From NCBI GenBank assembly GCA_963837945.1, contig CAWIQD010000026.1, forward strand, positions 186,001 through 250,000: a stretch of 64,000 nucleotides of DNA, given 5' to 3'. Below the pieces are notes generated by a model, which worked only from the letters and a program-made list of their open reading frames with translations, had not been told where the DNA came from and made no database searches. This stretch comes from CAVUBL01 sp963837945 (GTDB lineage: Bacteria > Acidobacteriota > Thermoanaerobaculia > Multivoradales > DATKCC01). The position numbers were made by a program, and so were the translations under genes. Positions 1-13,628 of this stretch are shown piece after piece. How positions within the stretch are numbered: position 1 is the stretch's first letter; every line of letters begins with the position of its first letter.

Positions 1-2283
<2,283 letters not shown>

Positions 2284-2308
2284 GTCGTCCGAATCGGTCT
2301 CAGGGCTT

Positions 2309-2456
2309 GTGGATGAATCTCCGGCCGTCGCGAGGGCGCTCCCGGGCGCCCCTCGCAAGGCACGCCGACGCAGGCGTAGCGGGGCCTACGTCGAGGAGGC
2401 GCAACGCCGCGAGGGGTGATTTGGGAGCGCCCGCAGCAGGTCGGAGATTCATTCAC
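2309..2456. repeat. Long imperfect palindrome between gyrB and gyrA
   Basis: About 148 bp fill most of the gyrB-gyrA gap and can fold on themselves almost end to end. Paired arms are 2309-2324 with 2442-2456 (GGATGAATCTCCGG and its near complement), 2334-2343 with 2423-2432 (GGGCGCTCCC with GGGAGCGCCC) and 2349-2356 with 2409-2416 (CCCCTCGC with GCGAGGGG). The apex is a small CGTAG/CTACG hairpin around 2375-2390. It looks like a REP- or MITE-type palindromic element. In the gyrB-gyrA transcript it would form a strong hairpin. I see no second copy in the window. Confidence 0.6.
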
Positions 2457-2462
2457 GAGGTC

Positions 2463-5006
<2,544 letters not shown>

Positions 5007-5182
5007 CGATGCGTCTCCTCGACCGGTGCGCTGGCTGTCTCGTCCGGCTCCGGTCTCATGCCGCTCGCCGGGACGGCGGAAGGCCGCCGTCAACCGGGTC
5101 TCGATGCCTGTGCGGTCGGTGCGGCAGGTTGTTTCGTCCCGGGATTTCGGTGCGCGCGAGCGGGACGTTGCGCGATGAACAG

Positions 5183-5211
5183 ACCATACCACAAAAACTC
5201 GCTAAAAAGAA
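5183..5211 (-). promoter_or_regulatory. Candidate gyrB promoter
   Basis: In the 267-bp gap between recF and gyrB, an unusually A/T-rich patch (5183-5250) carries TATGGT (complement of 5183-5188) 17 bp from TTCTTT (complement of 5206-5211), reading toward gyrB. The -10 match is good and the -35 match weak. It suggests that gyrB-gyrA can be transcribed separately from dnaA-dnaN-recF. Confidence 0.4.
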
Positions 5212-5273
5212 GCGCTAGGTTCAACTGAATCAATCATTTACGAGGCGGTTTCCGCACGCTGCGAAAAACTCGC

Positions 5274-6377
5274 TCAAACGGCTTCCAGACGACCGCCCTC
5301 GAGGCGCCAGCGGCGGTCGGTGGCGAGGCCTTCCCAGACCGCCGGGCGGTTGGAGCTCGCGATCATCTGCTCGGCTCCGGTCCCCGCCCCGGCGAAGACC
5401 CGCCAGACCGCCGCGAGGCTCTCGGCGGAGAGCTCGGCGTCGAGGTCGTCGAGCAGGTAGACCGGGCTCCGGCCCGCGTTCTCGATCACCTTGCCGTGGG
5501 CGACGGCGAGCGCCAGGGAGAGGAGCTTGCGCTCCCCCGCCGAGGTCACCTGCGCGGCCGGGTGGGCCCCCCACCGGATCTCGAGCTCGTCGCGGTGCGG
5601 TCCGACGAGCGGCGTGCCCCGCCGGCGCTCGGCGGCGGCGGCGCGCTCGAGCCGCTCGGTCGCCGCCTCGACCCCGTCGAGCGCCGCCCGCGGCGAGGGC
5701 CGGTAGGAGAGGGCGACGGCGGGCAGGGGAAGGGCGATCTCGGCGAGCACCCCGGCCAGGGCCTCGGCGAGGGCGCGGACGTAGCCGCTGCGCAGCCGGA
5801 CCACCTCGACCGCCGCCTCGGCGAGCACCCGGTTCCAGGCGGCGAGGCTCTCGTCCCCCGCCGCGCGGGTCGAGGCGCGCCGCGGCTCGCCGGCGAGCAG
5901 CCCGCGTTTGGCGGCCAGGGCCTCGCGGTAGCGCCGGAGCACGTCCAGGGCGCCGGGGCGCAGGCTGACGACACCGCGGTCGAGGAGGCGCCGGCGGCGG
6001 ACCGGCGGACCGGCGATCACCTCGACGTCACCGGAGGTCCAGGCGACGACCGGCAGGATGGCGAGGTGCTCGGCGAGGGAACCCCGGCTGCCGTTGACCG
6101 CGCGCCGGCGGCCGTCCGGCCCCCAGGCGACCTCGAGACCGGCGCGCGAGGCCTCCTCGACCTCGGCCCGCAGCCGGAAGGAGCTCTCGCCGTGCCGGAC
6201 GCACTCGGCGAGCCGAGGGGTGCGGAAGCTGCGGGTGGTGGCGACGGCGTAGACCGCCTCGAGGAGGCTCGTCTTGCCGGCGCCGTTGCCGCCCAACAGG
6301 AGATGGCGGCCCGGGCCCGGCACCCAGGCGAGGGATTCGAGGTTCCGGAAGCGCTCGGCTTCGAGCGAGACCAGCAT
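5274..6377 (-). CDS. recF: DNA replication and repair protein RecF
   Basis: RecF is an SMC-like ATPase that loads RecA at single-strand gaps together with RecO and RecR. The 367-aa length is normal. Walker A is GGNGAGKT at residues 29-36, an ABC-type signature region appears as TSAGERKLLSLALAVAHGK, and Walker B is PVYLLDDLDAEL near residue 300. The ATG at 6377 gives the conserved start LVSLEAERFRNLESL. It follows dnaN with a 31-bp gap, so the two are probably co-transcribed. recR is also in this window (17872-18462). Confidence 0.95.
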   Translation of the reverse strand: MLVSLEAERFRNLESLAWVPGPGRHLLLGGNGAGKTSLLEAVYAVATTRSFRTPRLAECVRHGESSFRLRAEVEEASRAGLEVAWGPDGRRRAVNGSRGSLAEHLAILPVVAWTSGDVEVIAGPPVRRRRLLDRGVVSLRPGALDVLRRYREALAAKRGLLAGEPRRASTRAAGDESLAAWNRVLAEAAVEVVRLRSGYVRALAEALAGVLAEIALPLPAVALSYRPSPRAALDGVEAATERLERAAAAERRRGTPLVGPHRDELEIRWGAHPAAQVTSAGERKLLSLALAVAHGKVIENAGRSPVYLLDDLDAELSAESLAAVWRVFAGAGTGAEQMIASSNRPAVWEGLATDRRWRLEGGRLEAV

Positions 6378-6408
6378 CAGGAGAGCCGACGCGGCAAGCG
6401 GGCCGAGC

Positions 6409-7525
6409 TCAGATCCGCATGGGCATGATGACGCAGAGGTAACGGCCCTTGCCGTCGTCGTCCTCCGGGTAGCCCACCGTCTGGGTGTTCTCGTCCTTGA
6501 GCTCGAGGCGTACCTTGTCGACCTCCACCGCTCCCAGGAACTGGTCGAGGTAGTCGGGGTTGATGCCGATCTTGAACTCGGGGCCCGCGTACTCGCACTC
6601 GACCCGCTCGGTCGCCTCTCCCAGGTCGGGGTTGACCGCCGAGACCACCAGCTCGTCCGGGGCGAACGACAGGCGCACCGCGCGCGCCCGGTCGCCGGTC
6701 AGGAGAGCCACGCGCTTGACCGCGTCGCCCAGGCTCCGCCGGTCGAAGACCGCCTTCTTGTCGTTGTCCTTGGCGATCACCCGCTCGTAGTCCGGGAAGG
6801 TCCCCTCGAGGATCCGGCAGGTCGAGCTCCCGGCGCCCGAGGCGAAACGACAGGTGGTGCGCGCCCCGGCGGTAGCCCACCGCCTCGTCGCTCTCGAAGC
6901 GCTGGAGCTCCTGGAGCGCTTTCCTCGGCACCAGGACCGAGTCCTCCTCGGGGCCTTCGCCCGCCGCCAGGCCGGCGACCGGCGCCTCGACCAGCGCCAG
7001 GCGATGGCCGTCGGTCGCCACCAGCTCGATCGAGGCCTCCTTGAACTTGAGCAGGGCGCCGTTGAGCTGGAAGCGCGACTCCTCGCTCGAGACCGCGAAG
7101 AGGATCTTCGAGATCATCTTGCGGACTTCGGCGAACGGGATCTCGACCCGGTTCTCCTCGTCGACCGTCGGCAGCGTGGGGAAGTCCTCGGGCGGCAAGC
7201 CGTGGATCTTGAAGCGCGAGTTGCCGGCCTTGATCGTCAGCTCCCGCGGCTCCTCCTGGATGAGGTGGACCTCCTGGCCGACGAGCGAGCGGATGATCTC
7301 CATGAACTTCTTCGCCTGGACGGCGATCGCCCCCTCGGCGGCGACGTCGGCCTCGCAAAAGGAGGTGAGCGACACGTCGAGGTCGGTGGCCGCGAGGCTC
7401 AGCCGGTCCCCCTTGGCGGAGAGCAGGAGGTGGGCGAGCACGGGGATCGTCGTCTTGCGTTCGACGATGCCCTGCATCGGTGCCAGCTCGGCGAGGAATT
7501 GGTTGCGCTCGACTCGGACGTCCAT
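6409..7525 (-). CDS. dnaN: DNA polymerase III beta clamp, with a frameshift
   Basis: This is the sliding clamp, about 371 aa after correction. The ATG at 7525 has AAGGAGGGAG just upstream. The first frame runs MDVRVERNQFLAEL to HLSFRLGRREL; the protein then continues one frame over as CRILEGTFPDYERVIAKDND and ends in the clamp's usual VGYPEDDDGKGRYLCVIMPMRI region (typical C-terminal MPMR). The break is at about 6815-6830, where one base appears to be extra. Both halves are well conserved and neither has an internal stop, so a sequencing error is more likely than a real lesion in an essential single-copy gene. It lies 252 bp downstream of dnaA. Confidence 0.9.
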
Positions 7526-7777
7526 CGCTCTACTCCCTCCTTGGAAGGACAGAGGAATATATAGCACAGCAGAAGTAGTCCATAGGTCCTGTGGAACGGC
7601 GGACGGTTGTCGCAAGTACCATCGATCGAAGGGGTTGAGCTCTCCGCAGTCAGCGGAAGACCGGGTGTCGAGAACCTGTGGACGGGAGGTGGAAAACTCT
7701 CGGGCCAGAAGCTTTCCGCAGCTCGTCCACAGGCCGGCTCACAGGGATCTCCACAGCAAATCCGGAGGAGGCCGGGG
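7526..7777. other. dnaA-dnaN gap with weak DnaA-box-like sites
   Basis: This 252-bp gap has no gene. It contains several TGTGGA or TCCACA cores: near 7590, 7677, 7724 and 7750. Each differs from TTATCCACA by two or three bases. The dnaN Shine-Dalgarno sequence lies at its low-coordinate end. In bacteria such as Bacillus, DnaA-box clusters flank dnaA on both sides as a bipartite origin. This could be the weaker half here, or an autoregulatory region. Confidence 0.35.
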
Positions 7778-9100
7778 TCAGGAGAAGTGCTCCTGGATCA
7801 GGCGGACGGTGCGGTCGAGGTCCTCGTCGGTGGTGCGCAGCTGCTCGATCTTCTCCACCCCGTACATGACCGTCGAGTGATGCTTGTTGTTGAACTGCTT
7901 GCCGATCTCGGGGTAGGAGAGGTCCGTCAGCTTCTTGCACAGGTACATCGCGACCTGGCGCGGGAAGGAGATCTGCTTGGAGTTGTTCCGGCTCTTGATC
8001 TCGCTGACCTTGAGGCCGTAGTGGCGGGCGACGAACTTGATGATCTCGGCCGCCGAGCCCCGGTGGTCGTCCTGGGGCAGGATGTCCTTCAGGGTCTCCT
8101 TGGTGAGCTCGAGCGACAGCGGCTTGCCGGTGAGCGAGGCGAAGGCGATCACCCGGTTGAGCAGCCCTTCGAGCTCGCGGATGTTCGAGCGCACCTGGCG
8201 GGCGACGAAGTAGGCGACGCCCTGCGGCAGCTCGACCCCCTCGGTCTCGGCCTTGCGGCGGAGGATGGCGACCTTGGTCTCGAGGTCCGGCGGCTGGATG
8301 TCGGTGATCAGGCCCCACTCGAAGCGGCTTCTGAGGCGCTCCTCGAGGGTCGGGATCTGGCGCGGCGAGGAGTCCGAGGAGAGGATGATCTGGCGCTGGC
8401 TCGAGTAGAGCGTGTTGAAGGTGTGGAAGAACTCCTCCTGGGTGCGCTCCTTGTTGGCGAGGAACTGGACGTCGTCGACCAGCAGGACGTCGATCGTCCG
8501 GTAGCGCTCGCGGAAGACCGGCATGCGGTCGAAGCGGATCGAGTTGATCAGCTCGTTGACGAACTGCTCGGCGGCCAGGTACATCACCTGCAGCCGCGGG
8601 TGGTGGCGCAGGATGTGGTGGCCGATGGCGTGGAGCAGGTGGGTCTTGCCGAGCCCGACCCCGCCGTAGAGGAAGAGGGGGTTGTAGCTGCGCGACGGGC
8701 TCGAGGCGACCGCCTGGGCGGCGGCGTGGGCGAACTCGTTCGACTTGCCGACGACGAAGGTCTCGAAGGTGTAGCGCGGGTTGAAGCCGTTCGGCGCCGG
8801 GGCGGCGGCGTGCGCCGTACGCGTCGCCTCGGGCGCGGGGCCGGCGGCGGGCGCGCTCTCGTCCTCGGAGGAGAACAGGACCTGGAACGGCGAGCCCGCG
8901 AGGCCGGCCATCGCCCGGTCGACGGCCGGGCGGTAGCTCTCCTCGAGGGTGTGGAGGAACCGGGTGTTCGGCGCCACGAGGACGAGGCGCTCAGGATCCT
9001 CCGACCGGACCCTGAGGGGCTTGAACCAGGTGGCGTACTCCTCGGGCTCGAGCTGGTGGGCGAGCTGTTCGCGGAGGCGATCCCAGTGGCTCTGTGTCAC
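7778..9100 (-). CDS. dnaA: Chromosomal replication initiator DnaA
   Basis: DnaA binds DnaA boxes at oriC and melts the origin. The 440-aa protein has domain I at residues 1-75, a short proline/alanine linker, the AAA+ domain with Walker A GGVGLGKT at 146-153 and Walker B LLVDD at 206-210, and the C-terminal DNA-binding domain with the DnaA signature around SYPEIGKQFNNKHHSTVMYG. GTG at 9100 is the first possible start: an in-frame stop lies two codons upstream. There is no good Shine-Dalgarno sequence. The upstream gap carries the best DnaA boxes of the window, so self-regulation is likely. Confidence 0.97.
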   Translation of the reverse strand: MTQSHWDRLREQLAHQLEPEEYATWFKPLRVRSEDPERLVLVAPNTRFLHTLEESYRPAVDRAMAGLAGSPFQVLFSSEDESAPAAGPAPEATRTAHAAAPAPNGFNPRYTFETFVVGKSNEFAHAAAQAVASSPSRSYNPLFLYGGVGLGKTHLLHAIGHHILRHHPRLQVMYLAAEQFVNELINSIRFDRMPVFRERYRTIDVLLVDDVQFLANKERTQEEFFHTFNTLYSSQRQIILSSDSSPRQIPTLEERLRSRFEWGLITDIQPPDLETKVAILRRKAETEGVELPQGVAYFVARQVRSNIRELEGLLNRVIAFASLTGKPLSLELTKETLKDILPQDDHRGSAAEIIKFVARHYGLKVSEIKSRNNSKQISFPRQVAMYLCKKLTDLSYPEIGKQFNNKHHSTVMYGVEKIEQLRTTDEDLDRTVRLIQEHFS

Positions 9101-9300
9101 GGCTCAGCTTACGGAACGAGGACAAGTTTCCACAACATTTCCACAGACTGTGGAAAAGGTATCCGCCGTGGAGGGGGGGCGGCGGCACGGCTCTTCCCGA
9201 ACTAGGGCGAGCGAGATAGTACCACACGGCGGACGATCCGCAAGAGCTCGGAGAAGATTTCGAGGCATTCGTACAAGTCCTTTGTCTACAAATATTTGCA
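9101..9300. other. oriC: Probable origin of replication (oriC)
   Basis: The gap between dnaA and sppA holds three DnaA-box-like sites within 32 bp: GTTTCCACA at 9126, ATTTCCACA at 9137, and TTTTCCACA on the minus strand at 9149-9157. They have two, two and one mismatches to TTATCCACA. About 100 bp farther on, 9255-9303 is A/T-rich (ACAAATATTTGCATCAGAA) in an otherwise very GC-rich region, which fits a DNA-unwinding element. The position next to dnaA is typical. Cumulative GC skew was not computed. Confidence 0.55.
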
Positions 9301-11016
9301 TCAGAATGGCGAGGCCAGTGCCCGGCCTTCGGGGGCCAGCTCGAGGGCACCGCGAACCGGCGGCTCGAGGGCTCTCGCGAGGCGCAGCAACGAGGCCGGA
9401 AGGAGCGGCCGGCGCTGCTGGAGGAAGATCTCGAGCCAGCCCGCGGGCTCCGGGTAGTAGGTGAGCCGAACCGACTGGCCGGCGGCCACCCCGGCGGCCT
9501 TCTTGGCGAGCTCGACCGCGCGGTCGATCCCTCCGAGCTCGTCGACCAGCCCGAGGCGGCGGGCGTCGCTGCCCAGCCAGACCCGGCCCCGGCCGATCCG
9601 GTCGACCGCCGCGCGGGTCATGCCGCGCCCTTCGGCGACCTGGCCGACGAAGGCGTCGTAGACCCGGTCCATCTCGCGCTGGATGACGGTGCGCTGCTCG
9701 GCGGTGAGCGGCGCCGGGTTGGCGAACAGGTCGGCGTGGGCGCCGCGCGCCAGCGGGTCGTGGGTGACGCCCAGCGTCTCGCGCTCGAAGCGCTCGGTGG
9801 CGAAGCGGCCGCTGATGACGCCGATCGAGCCGGTGATGGTGGCGGGCTCGGCGACGATCTTCCGGGCCTTGGCGGCGATGTAGTAGCCGCCCGAGGCGGC
9901 GAGGTCGGACATCGAGACGACCACCGGCTTGTGCTCCTGGAGGCGGTCGAGCTCGCGCAGGATGAGGTCCGAGCCGAGCGCCGAGCCGCCCGGGCTGTCG
10001 ATGCGCAGCACGACGGCCGCCACCGAGGAGTCGTCCGCGAGCTGGCGGAAGATCCGGGTGAGCTCGTCCGACCCGACGAAGGTCTCCTCGGTCCAGGGTT
10101 GCGTTCCGCCCCCGCCGCGCACGATGGTGCCGGAGGCGAAGACGAGGGCGATCTGGCGGCCCGAGAAGGCCGGCGCCTGGCCCCAGGTCTCGAGCGGAGC
10201 GAGGCGCGGGTTGGTCGAGCCGGAGCGCTTCTCGACCAGGTCGCGGAACTCGTCGGGGTAGATCAGGGAGTCGACGAGGCCGGCGTCGACCGCCTCCTTG
10301 GGGGAGAGCGGCGCCCGGTCGATCAGGCCCCGGACCTCGGCGGGCGAGAGCTTGCGGCTCTCGGCGATGGCGTCGACGATCTGCGAGTACTCGCCGTCGA
10401 GGACCGCGTCCAGGGCCTGGCGGGCGGGCGGGCTGTGGTCGCTGCGGGTGAACTGCTCGCCGGCGCTCTTGTACTCCCCGACGGTCAGGAACTCGGGCTC
10501 GATCTTGAGCTTGTCGAGCGTGCCGCGCAGGAAGTAGGAGTCGGCGTAGAGCCCCATCAGGTTGACCGAGCCGACCGGCGCCAGGTGGATGTGGTCGCAG
10601 GCGGTCGCCAGGTAGTAGCCGAGGGTGCCGTTGCCGCCTTCGCCGATCGACTCGAAGTAGCACTCGACGAACTTGCCCGCCGCCGAGATCTCCCGGAGCT
10701 GGTGGCGGAACTCCTGGGCCTTGGCGAGCCCGAAGCCGGTGTCGCGGATGTAGAGCGCGACCCCGGCGACCGAGGAGTCCCGGCGGGCGGCGCGGAAGCC
10801 CCGATAGAGGTTGGCGACGCTCTCGCCGGGAGCGTAGGCCGAGAAGCCTGGCAGCGAGGCCGCGCTCTGCTCCGGCACCTTCCCCTCGACCCGCCAGACC
10901 AGCACGGTGGGGCCGCCGAGGTGAGGACCCTCGCCCCCGGAGAGAAGGATCCCGAGGACGGTCGCGGCCGCGGCGAAGAGGACCAGGACGGCGAAGACGA
11001 TGATGAGCTTCTTCAT
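9301..11016 (-). CDS. sppA: Signal peptide peptidase SppA, long (67K) type
   Basis: This is a membrane-bound serine protease that degrades cleaved signal peptides. The 571-aa protein starts with a transmembrane segment (residues 4-25) and has two tandem peptidase-S49 domains, the long architecture also found in E. coli. The catalytic lysine is likely Lys183 (GEYKSAGEQF) in the N-terminal domain and the serine Ser375 (DLAASGGYY) in the C-terminal domain, preceded by DSPGGSALGSD. Its ATG overlaps the end of the upstream AstE-like gene by 4 bp, so it is the last gene of the rimB-rimK cluster. The link to RimK is positional only. Confidence 0.93.
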   Translation of the reverse strand: MKKLIIVFAVLVLFAAAATVLGILLSGGEGPHLGGPTVLVWRVEGKVPEQSAASLPGFSAYAPGESVANLYRGFRAARRDSSVAGVALYIRDTGFGLAKAQEFRHQLREISAAGKFVECYFESIGEGGNGTLGYYLATACDHIHLAPVGSVNLMGLYADSYFLRGTLDKLKIEPEFLTVGEYKSAGEQFTRSDHSPPARQALDAVLDGEYSQIVDAIAESRKLSPAEVRGLIDRAPLSPKEAVDAGLVDSLIYPDEFRDLVEKRSGSTNPRLAPLETWGQAPAFSGRQIALVFASGTIVRGGGGTQPWTEETFVGSDELTRIFRQLADDSSVAAVVLRIDSPGGSALGSDLILRELDRLQEHKPVVVSMSDLAASGGYYIAAKARKIVAEPATITGSIGVISGRFATERFERETLGVTHDPLARGAHADLFANPAPLTAEQRTVIQREMDRVYDAFVGQVAEGRGMTRAAVDRIGRGRVWLGSDARRLGLVDELGGIDRAVELAKKAAGVAAGQSVRLTYYPEPAGWLEIFLQQRRPLLPASLLRLARALEPPVRGALELAPEGRALASPF

Positions 11017-12038
11017 GGACGAGTGCTCTCCTGCCCGAGCAGATGGTCGCGCCAGCGGGCAACGTCCCGAGCGCGCAGCCGCGCCAGGTGGCAGACGGCG
11101 TCGCCGGGGTGGACCAGCGGCGAGCGGGTCAGGCCGATCACGATGCCGCCCGCGGGCGCCTCGAGCTGGCTGCGCTCGCGGCCGAACGGGTTGGTGTTGA
11201 TCGAGATGACCTGGCCGCGGCGAACGGGGTCTCCGAGCGAGACCTTGAGGTCGAGGATACCGCCGGCGTTCGCCCGGAGCCAGGTGCTCTTCTTGACCTC
11301 GAGGCGCAGGGGCGGCGGCTCGGGCCGGCCGTCGGGGAGCATCCCCAGGTGGCCGAGCACCCGGAGGACGCCGGCGATACCGACGTCGATCAGGCGCCGC
11401 TCGAACACCCGGGAGCTCCCCGCCTCGTAGACGATCGTCGGCACCCCGGAGTCCGCCGCCGCCCGGCGCAGGGCGCCCTCCGGCCCGCGGCCGTGGATCA
11501 CCAGCGGGCAGCCGAAGGCTGCGGCCAGCTCGCTGACCCGCGGGTCGGCGAGGTCGGCGCGGACGTGCGGGAAGTTGGCTCGGTCGCCGCCCGCCGTGTG
11601 GAGGTCGATGCCGTAGTCGCTCCGGTGCACCACGTCCCGGAACATCCGCTGGGCGAGCCGGGCGGTGAACGAGCCGTCGGCGTGGCCGGGGAACGAGCGG
11701 TTGAGGTCGCGGCCGTCCGGCAGGGTGCGGCTCTGGTTGAGGAAGCCGGGCACGTTGACCACCGGCACCGCGATCAGGCAGCCGGAGAGGCCCGAGAGGT
11801 CATGGTCGATCAGCAGGTTGCGGATGATCGCGACGCCGTTGAGCTCGTCGCCGTGAACCGCGGCGGTGAGGAAGAGCGTCGGTCCCGGCTGCAGGCCCCG
11901 GACCACGGTCAAGGGGACGTAGAGCGGGTCGGCGGTGTAGAACTCGCTCACCTCCAGGCGCACCTCGGCCGACTCTCCCGGCGCGATCGTCCGGCCGCCG
12001 AGCCGGATCGGCCGCCAGGCCGGCGCGGCGCCGGTCAC
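11013..12038 (-). CDS. Succinylglutamate desuccinylase/aspartoacylase family hydrolase
   Basis: The 341-aa protein belongs to the AstE/AspA group of zinc carboxypeptidase-like amidohydrolases. The first zinc motif is HGDELNG near residue 64, the third ligand is likely the histidine in DLHTAGG near residue 147, and the C-terminal half is a biotinyl-lipoyl-like beta domain (KVSLGDPVRRGQVISI). Such proteins commonly sit beside rimK, as here, where it overlaps both rimK and sppA by 4 bp. The substrate is not shown by the sequence. A role in removing or editing RimK-added glutamates is an inference from context. Confidence 0.85.
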   Translation of the reverse strand: MTGAAPAWRPIRLGGRTIAPGESAEVRLEVSEFYTADPLYVPLTVVRGLQPGPTLFLTAAVHGDELNGVAIIRNLLIDHDLSGLSGCLIAVPVVNVPGFLNQSRTLPDGRDLNRSFPGHADGSFTARLAQRMFRDVVHRSDYGIDLHTAGGDRANFPHVRADLADPRVSELAAAFGCPLVIHGRGPEGALRRAAADSGVPTIVYEAGSSRVFERRLIDVGIAGVLRVLGHLGMLPDGRPEPPPLRLEVKKSTWLRANAGGILDLKVSLGDPVRRGQVISINTNPFGRERSQLEAPAGGIVIGLTRSPLVHPGDAVCHLARLRARDVARWRDHLLGQESTRP

Positions 12039-12922
12039 CTAGCGCCGTCCAGGTGGTCGAGCATGAACTGCACCATGGCTCCGGCCACGTCGACGCCGGT
12101 GGCGGACTCGATCCCCTGGAGGCCCGGAGAGCTGTTGACCTCGAGGACCATCGGGCCGTCGGCCGAGGGCATCAGGTCGACCCCCGCGATGTTCAGGCCC
12201 AGGACGTGCGCCGCCTCGAGGGCGGTGCGCTCGTACTCGGGCTCGAGCTCGACGGCCGAGGTCGAGCCGCCCCGGTGGACGTTCGAGCGGAACTCCCCGG
12301 GGGCGGCCTGCCGGCGCATGGCGGCGACCACCCGGTCGCCGACCACGATCGCCCGGATGTCCTGGCCCCGGGCCTCGCGGATGAAGGCCTGGATCAGGAT
12401 GTTCTGCTTGAGCGAGCGCATGGCGTCGAGGACCGACTCGGCCGAGCCGACCGACTCGGCCAGGATGACGCCGACCCCCTGCGTTCCCTCGAGGAGCTTG
12501 AGCACCACCGGCGTGCCGCCGACCCGCTTGATCGCGTCGCGCAGGTCCTCCCGGCGGCGGGCGAAGGCGGTCGGCGGGATGCCGATGTCATGGCGCGAGA
12601 AGAGCTGGAGGGTGCGCAGCTTGTCGCGGCTGCGGGCCACCGCCTGGCTCTCGTTGGCGGCGAACACGCCCATCATCTCGAACTGCCGGAGCACCGCCAG
12701 GCCGTAGAAGGTGATCGAAGCCCCGATCCTCGGGATGATGCCGTCGAGGTCCCGGACCGCCCGGCCGTGGTAATCGATCTCCGGGCGGCGCTTGGAGAGG
12801 TTCACCACGCAGTGGAGCGCGTCGATGACGACCGCCTGCGCTCCCCGGGCCTGGGCCGCCTCGACGAGGCGGGCGGTGGAGTAGAGCTTCGGGTTGCGCG
12901 ACAGGACTGCGAGCTTGGCCAT
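12035..12922 (-). CDS. rimK: RimK-type ATP-grasp glutamate ligase
   Basis: RimK adds glutamate residues to the C-terminus of ribosomal protein S6 and can make poly-alpha-glutamate. At 295 aa it is close to the E. coli length (about 300). It shows the RimK N-terminus (KLAVLSRNPKLYSTARLVEAA), the ATP-grasp region (VVLKLLEGTQGVGVILAES) and the metal-binding end MVLEVNSSPGLQGIE. The next gene upstream is the RimB-type protease and the next downstream an AstE-like hydrolase, which together support an S6-modification cluster. Confidence 0.93.
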   Translation of the reverse strand: MAKLAVLSRNPKLYSTARLVEAAQARGAQAVVIDALHCVVNLSKRRPEIDYHGRAVRDLDGIIPRIGASITFYGLAVLRQFEMMGVFAANESQAVARSRDKLRTLQLFSRHDIGIPPTAFARRREDLRDAIKRVGGTPVVLKLLEGTQGVGVILAESVGSAESVLDAMRSLKQNILIQAFIREARGQDIRAIVVGDRVVAAMRRQAAPGEFRSNVHRGGSTSAVELEPEYERTALEAAHVLGLNIAGVDLMPSADGPMVLEVNSSPGLQGIESATGVDVAGAMVQFMLDHLDGAR

Positions 12923-12929
12923 GAGCTTC

Positions 12930-13385
12930 CTAGGAGAGCCGCGGTTGGAGGTACTTGCGGGCGACGTCGACGACGAAGTCCCCCTCGAGAGCCTTCCGGC
13001 CCAGGATCATACGGAAGAGCATGGTCGAGCGATCGGTGAGGGTGATACGGATCCGCTTCTCGACCGGTCCGAGCACCACCAGGGTCTCGATCACCGGGCG
13101 GATCTCCCGGTGCCCTCCGGAGTCGGTCACCCCGATGCGCGCGAGCTGCCGGACCCGCGCCGTGATCCGGCGCTCGGGCCGGCGGCGGTCGGGCGCCAGG
13201 ACGATCTCGAGGTCGGCCTGACCCCCCGCCAGCTCGGCGACGGTGCGCAGCGAAGCGACGTGCAGGGAGGACGTTCGGGCGCCGGTGTCGACCTTCGCCT
13301 TGCACGACGGGACGCCGAGCTCCGGCAGCGCCACGTACTCCTTCCACCCGATGAGGACGCCGGGCCGCTCCGGGCGGTCGGTCAT
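12930..13385 (-). CDS. RimB-like retropepsin-fold protease
   Basis: This 151-aa protein belongs to the family annotated as ATP-dependent zinc protease or RimB, a retroviral-type aspartic protease fold. The active-site motif is KVDTGARTSSLH, with Asp33. In Pseudomonas, RimB works with RimK to trim glutamate tails from S6. I use the ATG at 13385, followed by TDRPERPGVLIGWKEYV. The frame continues upstream, but that part is unlike the family. The stop is 7 bp before rimK, so they form an operon. Confidence 0.85.
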   Translation of the reverse strand: MTDRPERPGVLIGWKEYVALPELGVPSCKAKVDTGARTSSLHVASLRTVAELAGGQADLEIVLAPDRRRPERRITARVRQLARIGVTDSGGHREIRPVIETLVVLGPVEKRIRITLTDRSTMLFRMILGRKALEGDFVVDVARKYLQPRLS

Positions 13386-13602
13386 TCGGAAAATCCTACC
13401 AGAGGGAGGCCCCGGACCCGAGTGCCCATTTGGCAGCAAGGAGATTGCGACCGTCGCCAGGCGCCACGCTTCGGCACCGGTGCCGTCCGGGCGCAGCCCG
13501 CGAGGGCAAAGGCCCGGGGGGACTCAGCGACCCTCCGCGGAGCGCCCGTTCGGGCGGACCGGAGGAGCCGGCCGAGAGGCCCCGGCCGGGAATGAAAGAC
13601 CC

Positions 13603-13618
13603 TGGCACATGGGTTGCA
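13603..13618 (+). promoter_or_regulatory. Sigma-54 (-24/-12) promoter
   Basis: TGGCAC at 13603 and TTGCA at 13614 are separated by exactly five bases, which fits the RpoN consensus TGGCACN5TTGCW in full. Transcription would start near 13629 and run to the right. No protein gene begins soon after; mutY starts 327 bp later and has its own promoter-like site. rpoN and an activator gene are not in this window. Confidence 0.6.
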
Positions 13619-13628
13619 AGAATCGAAG

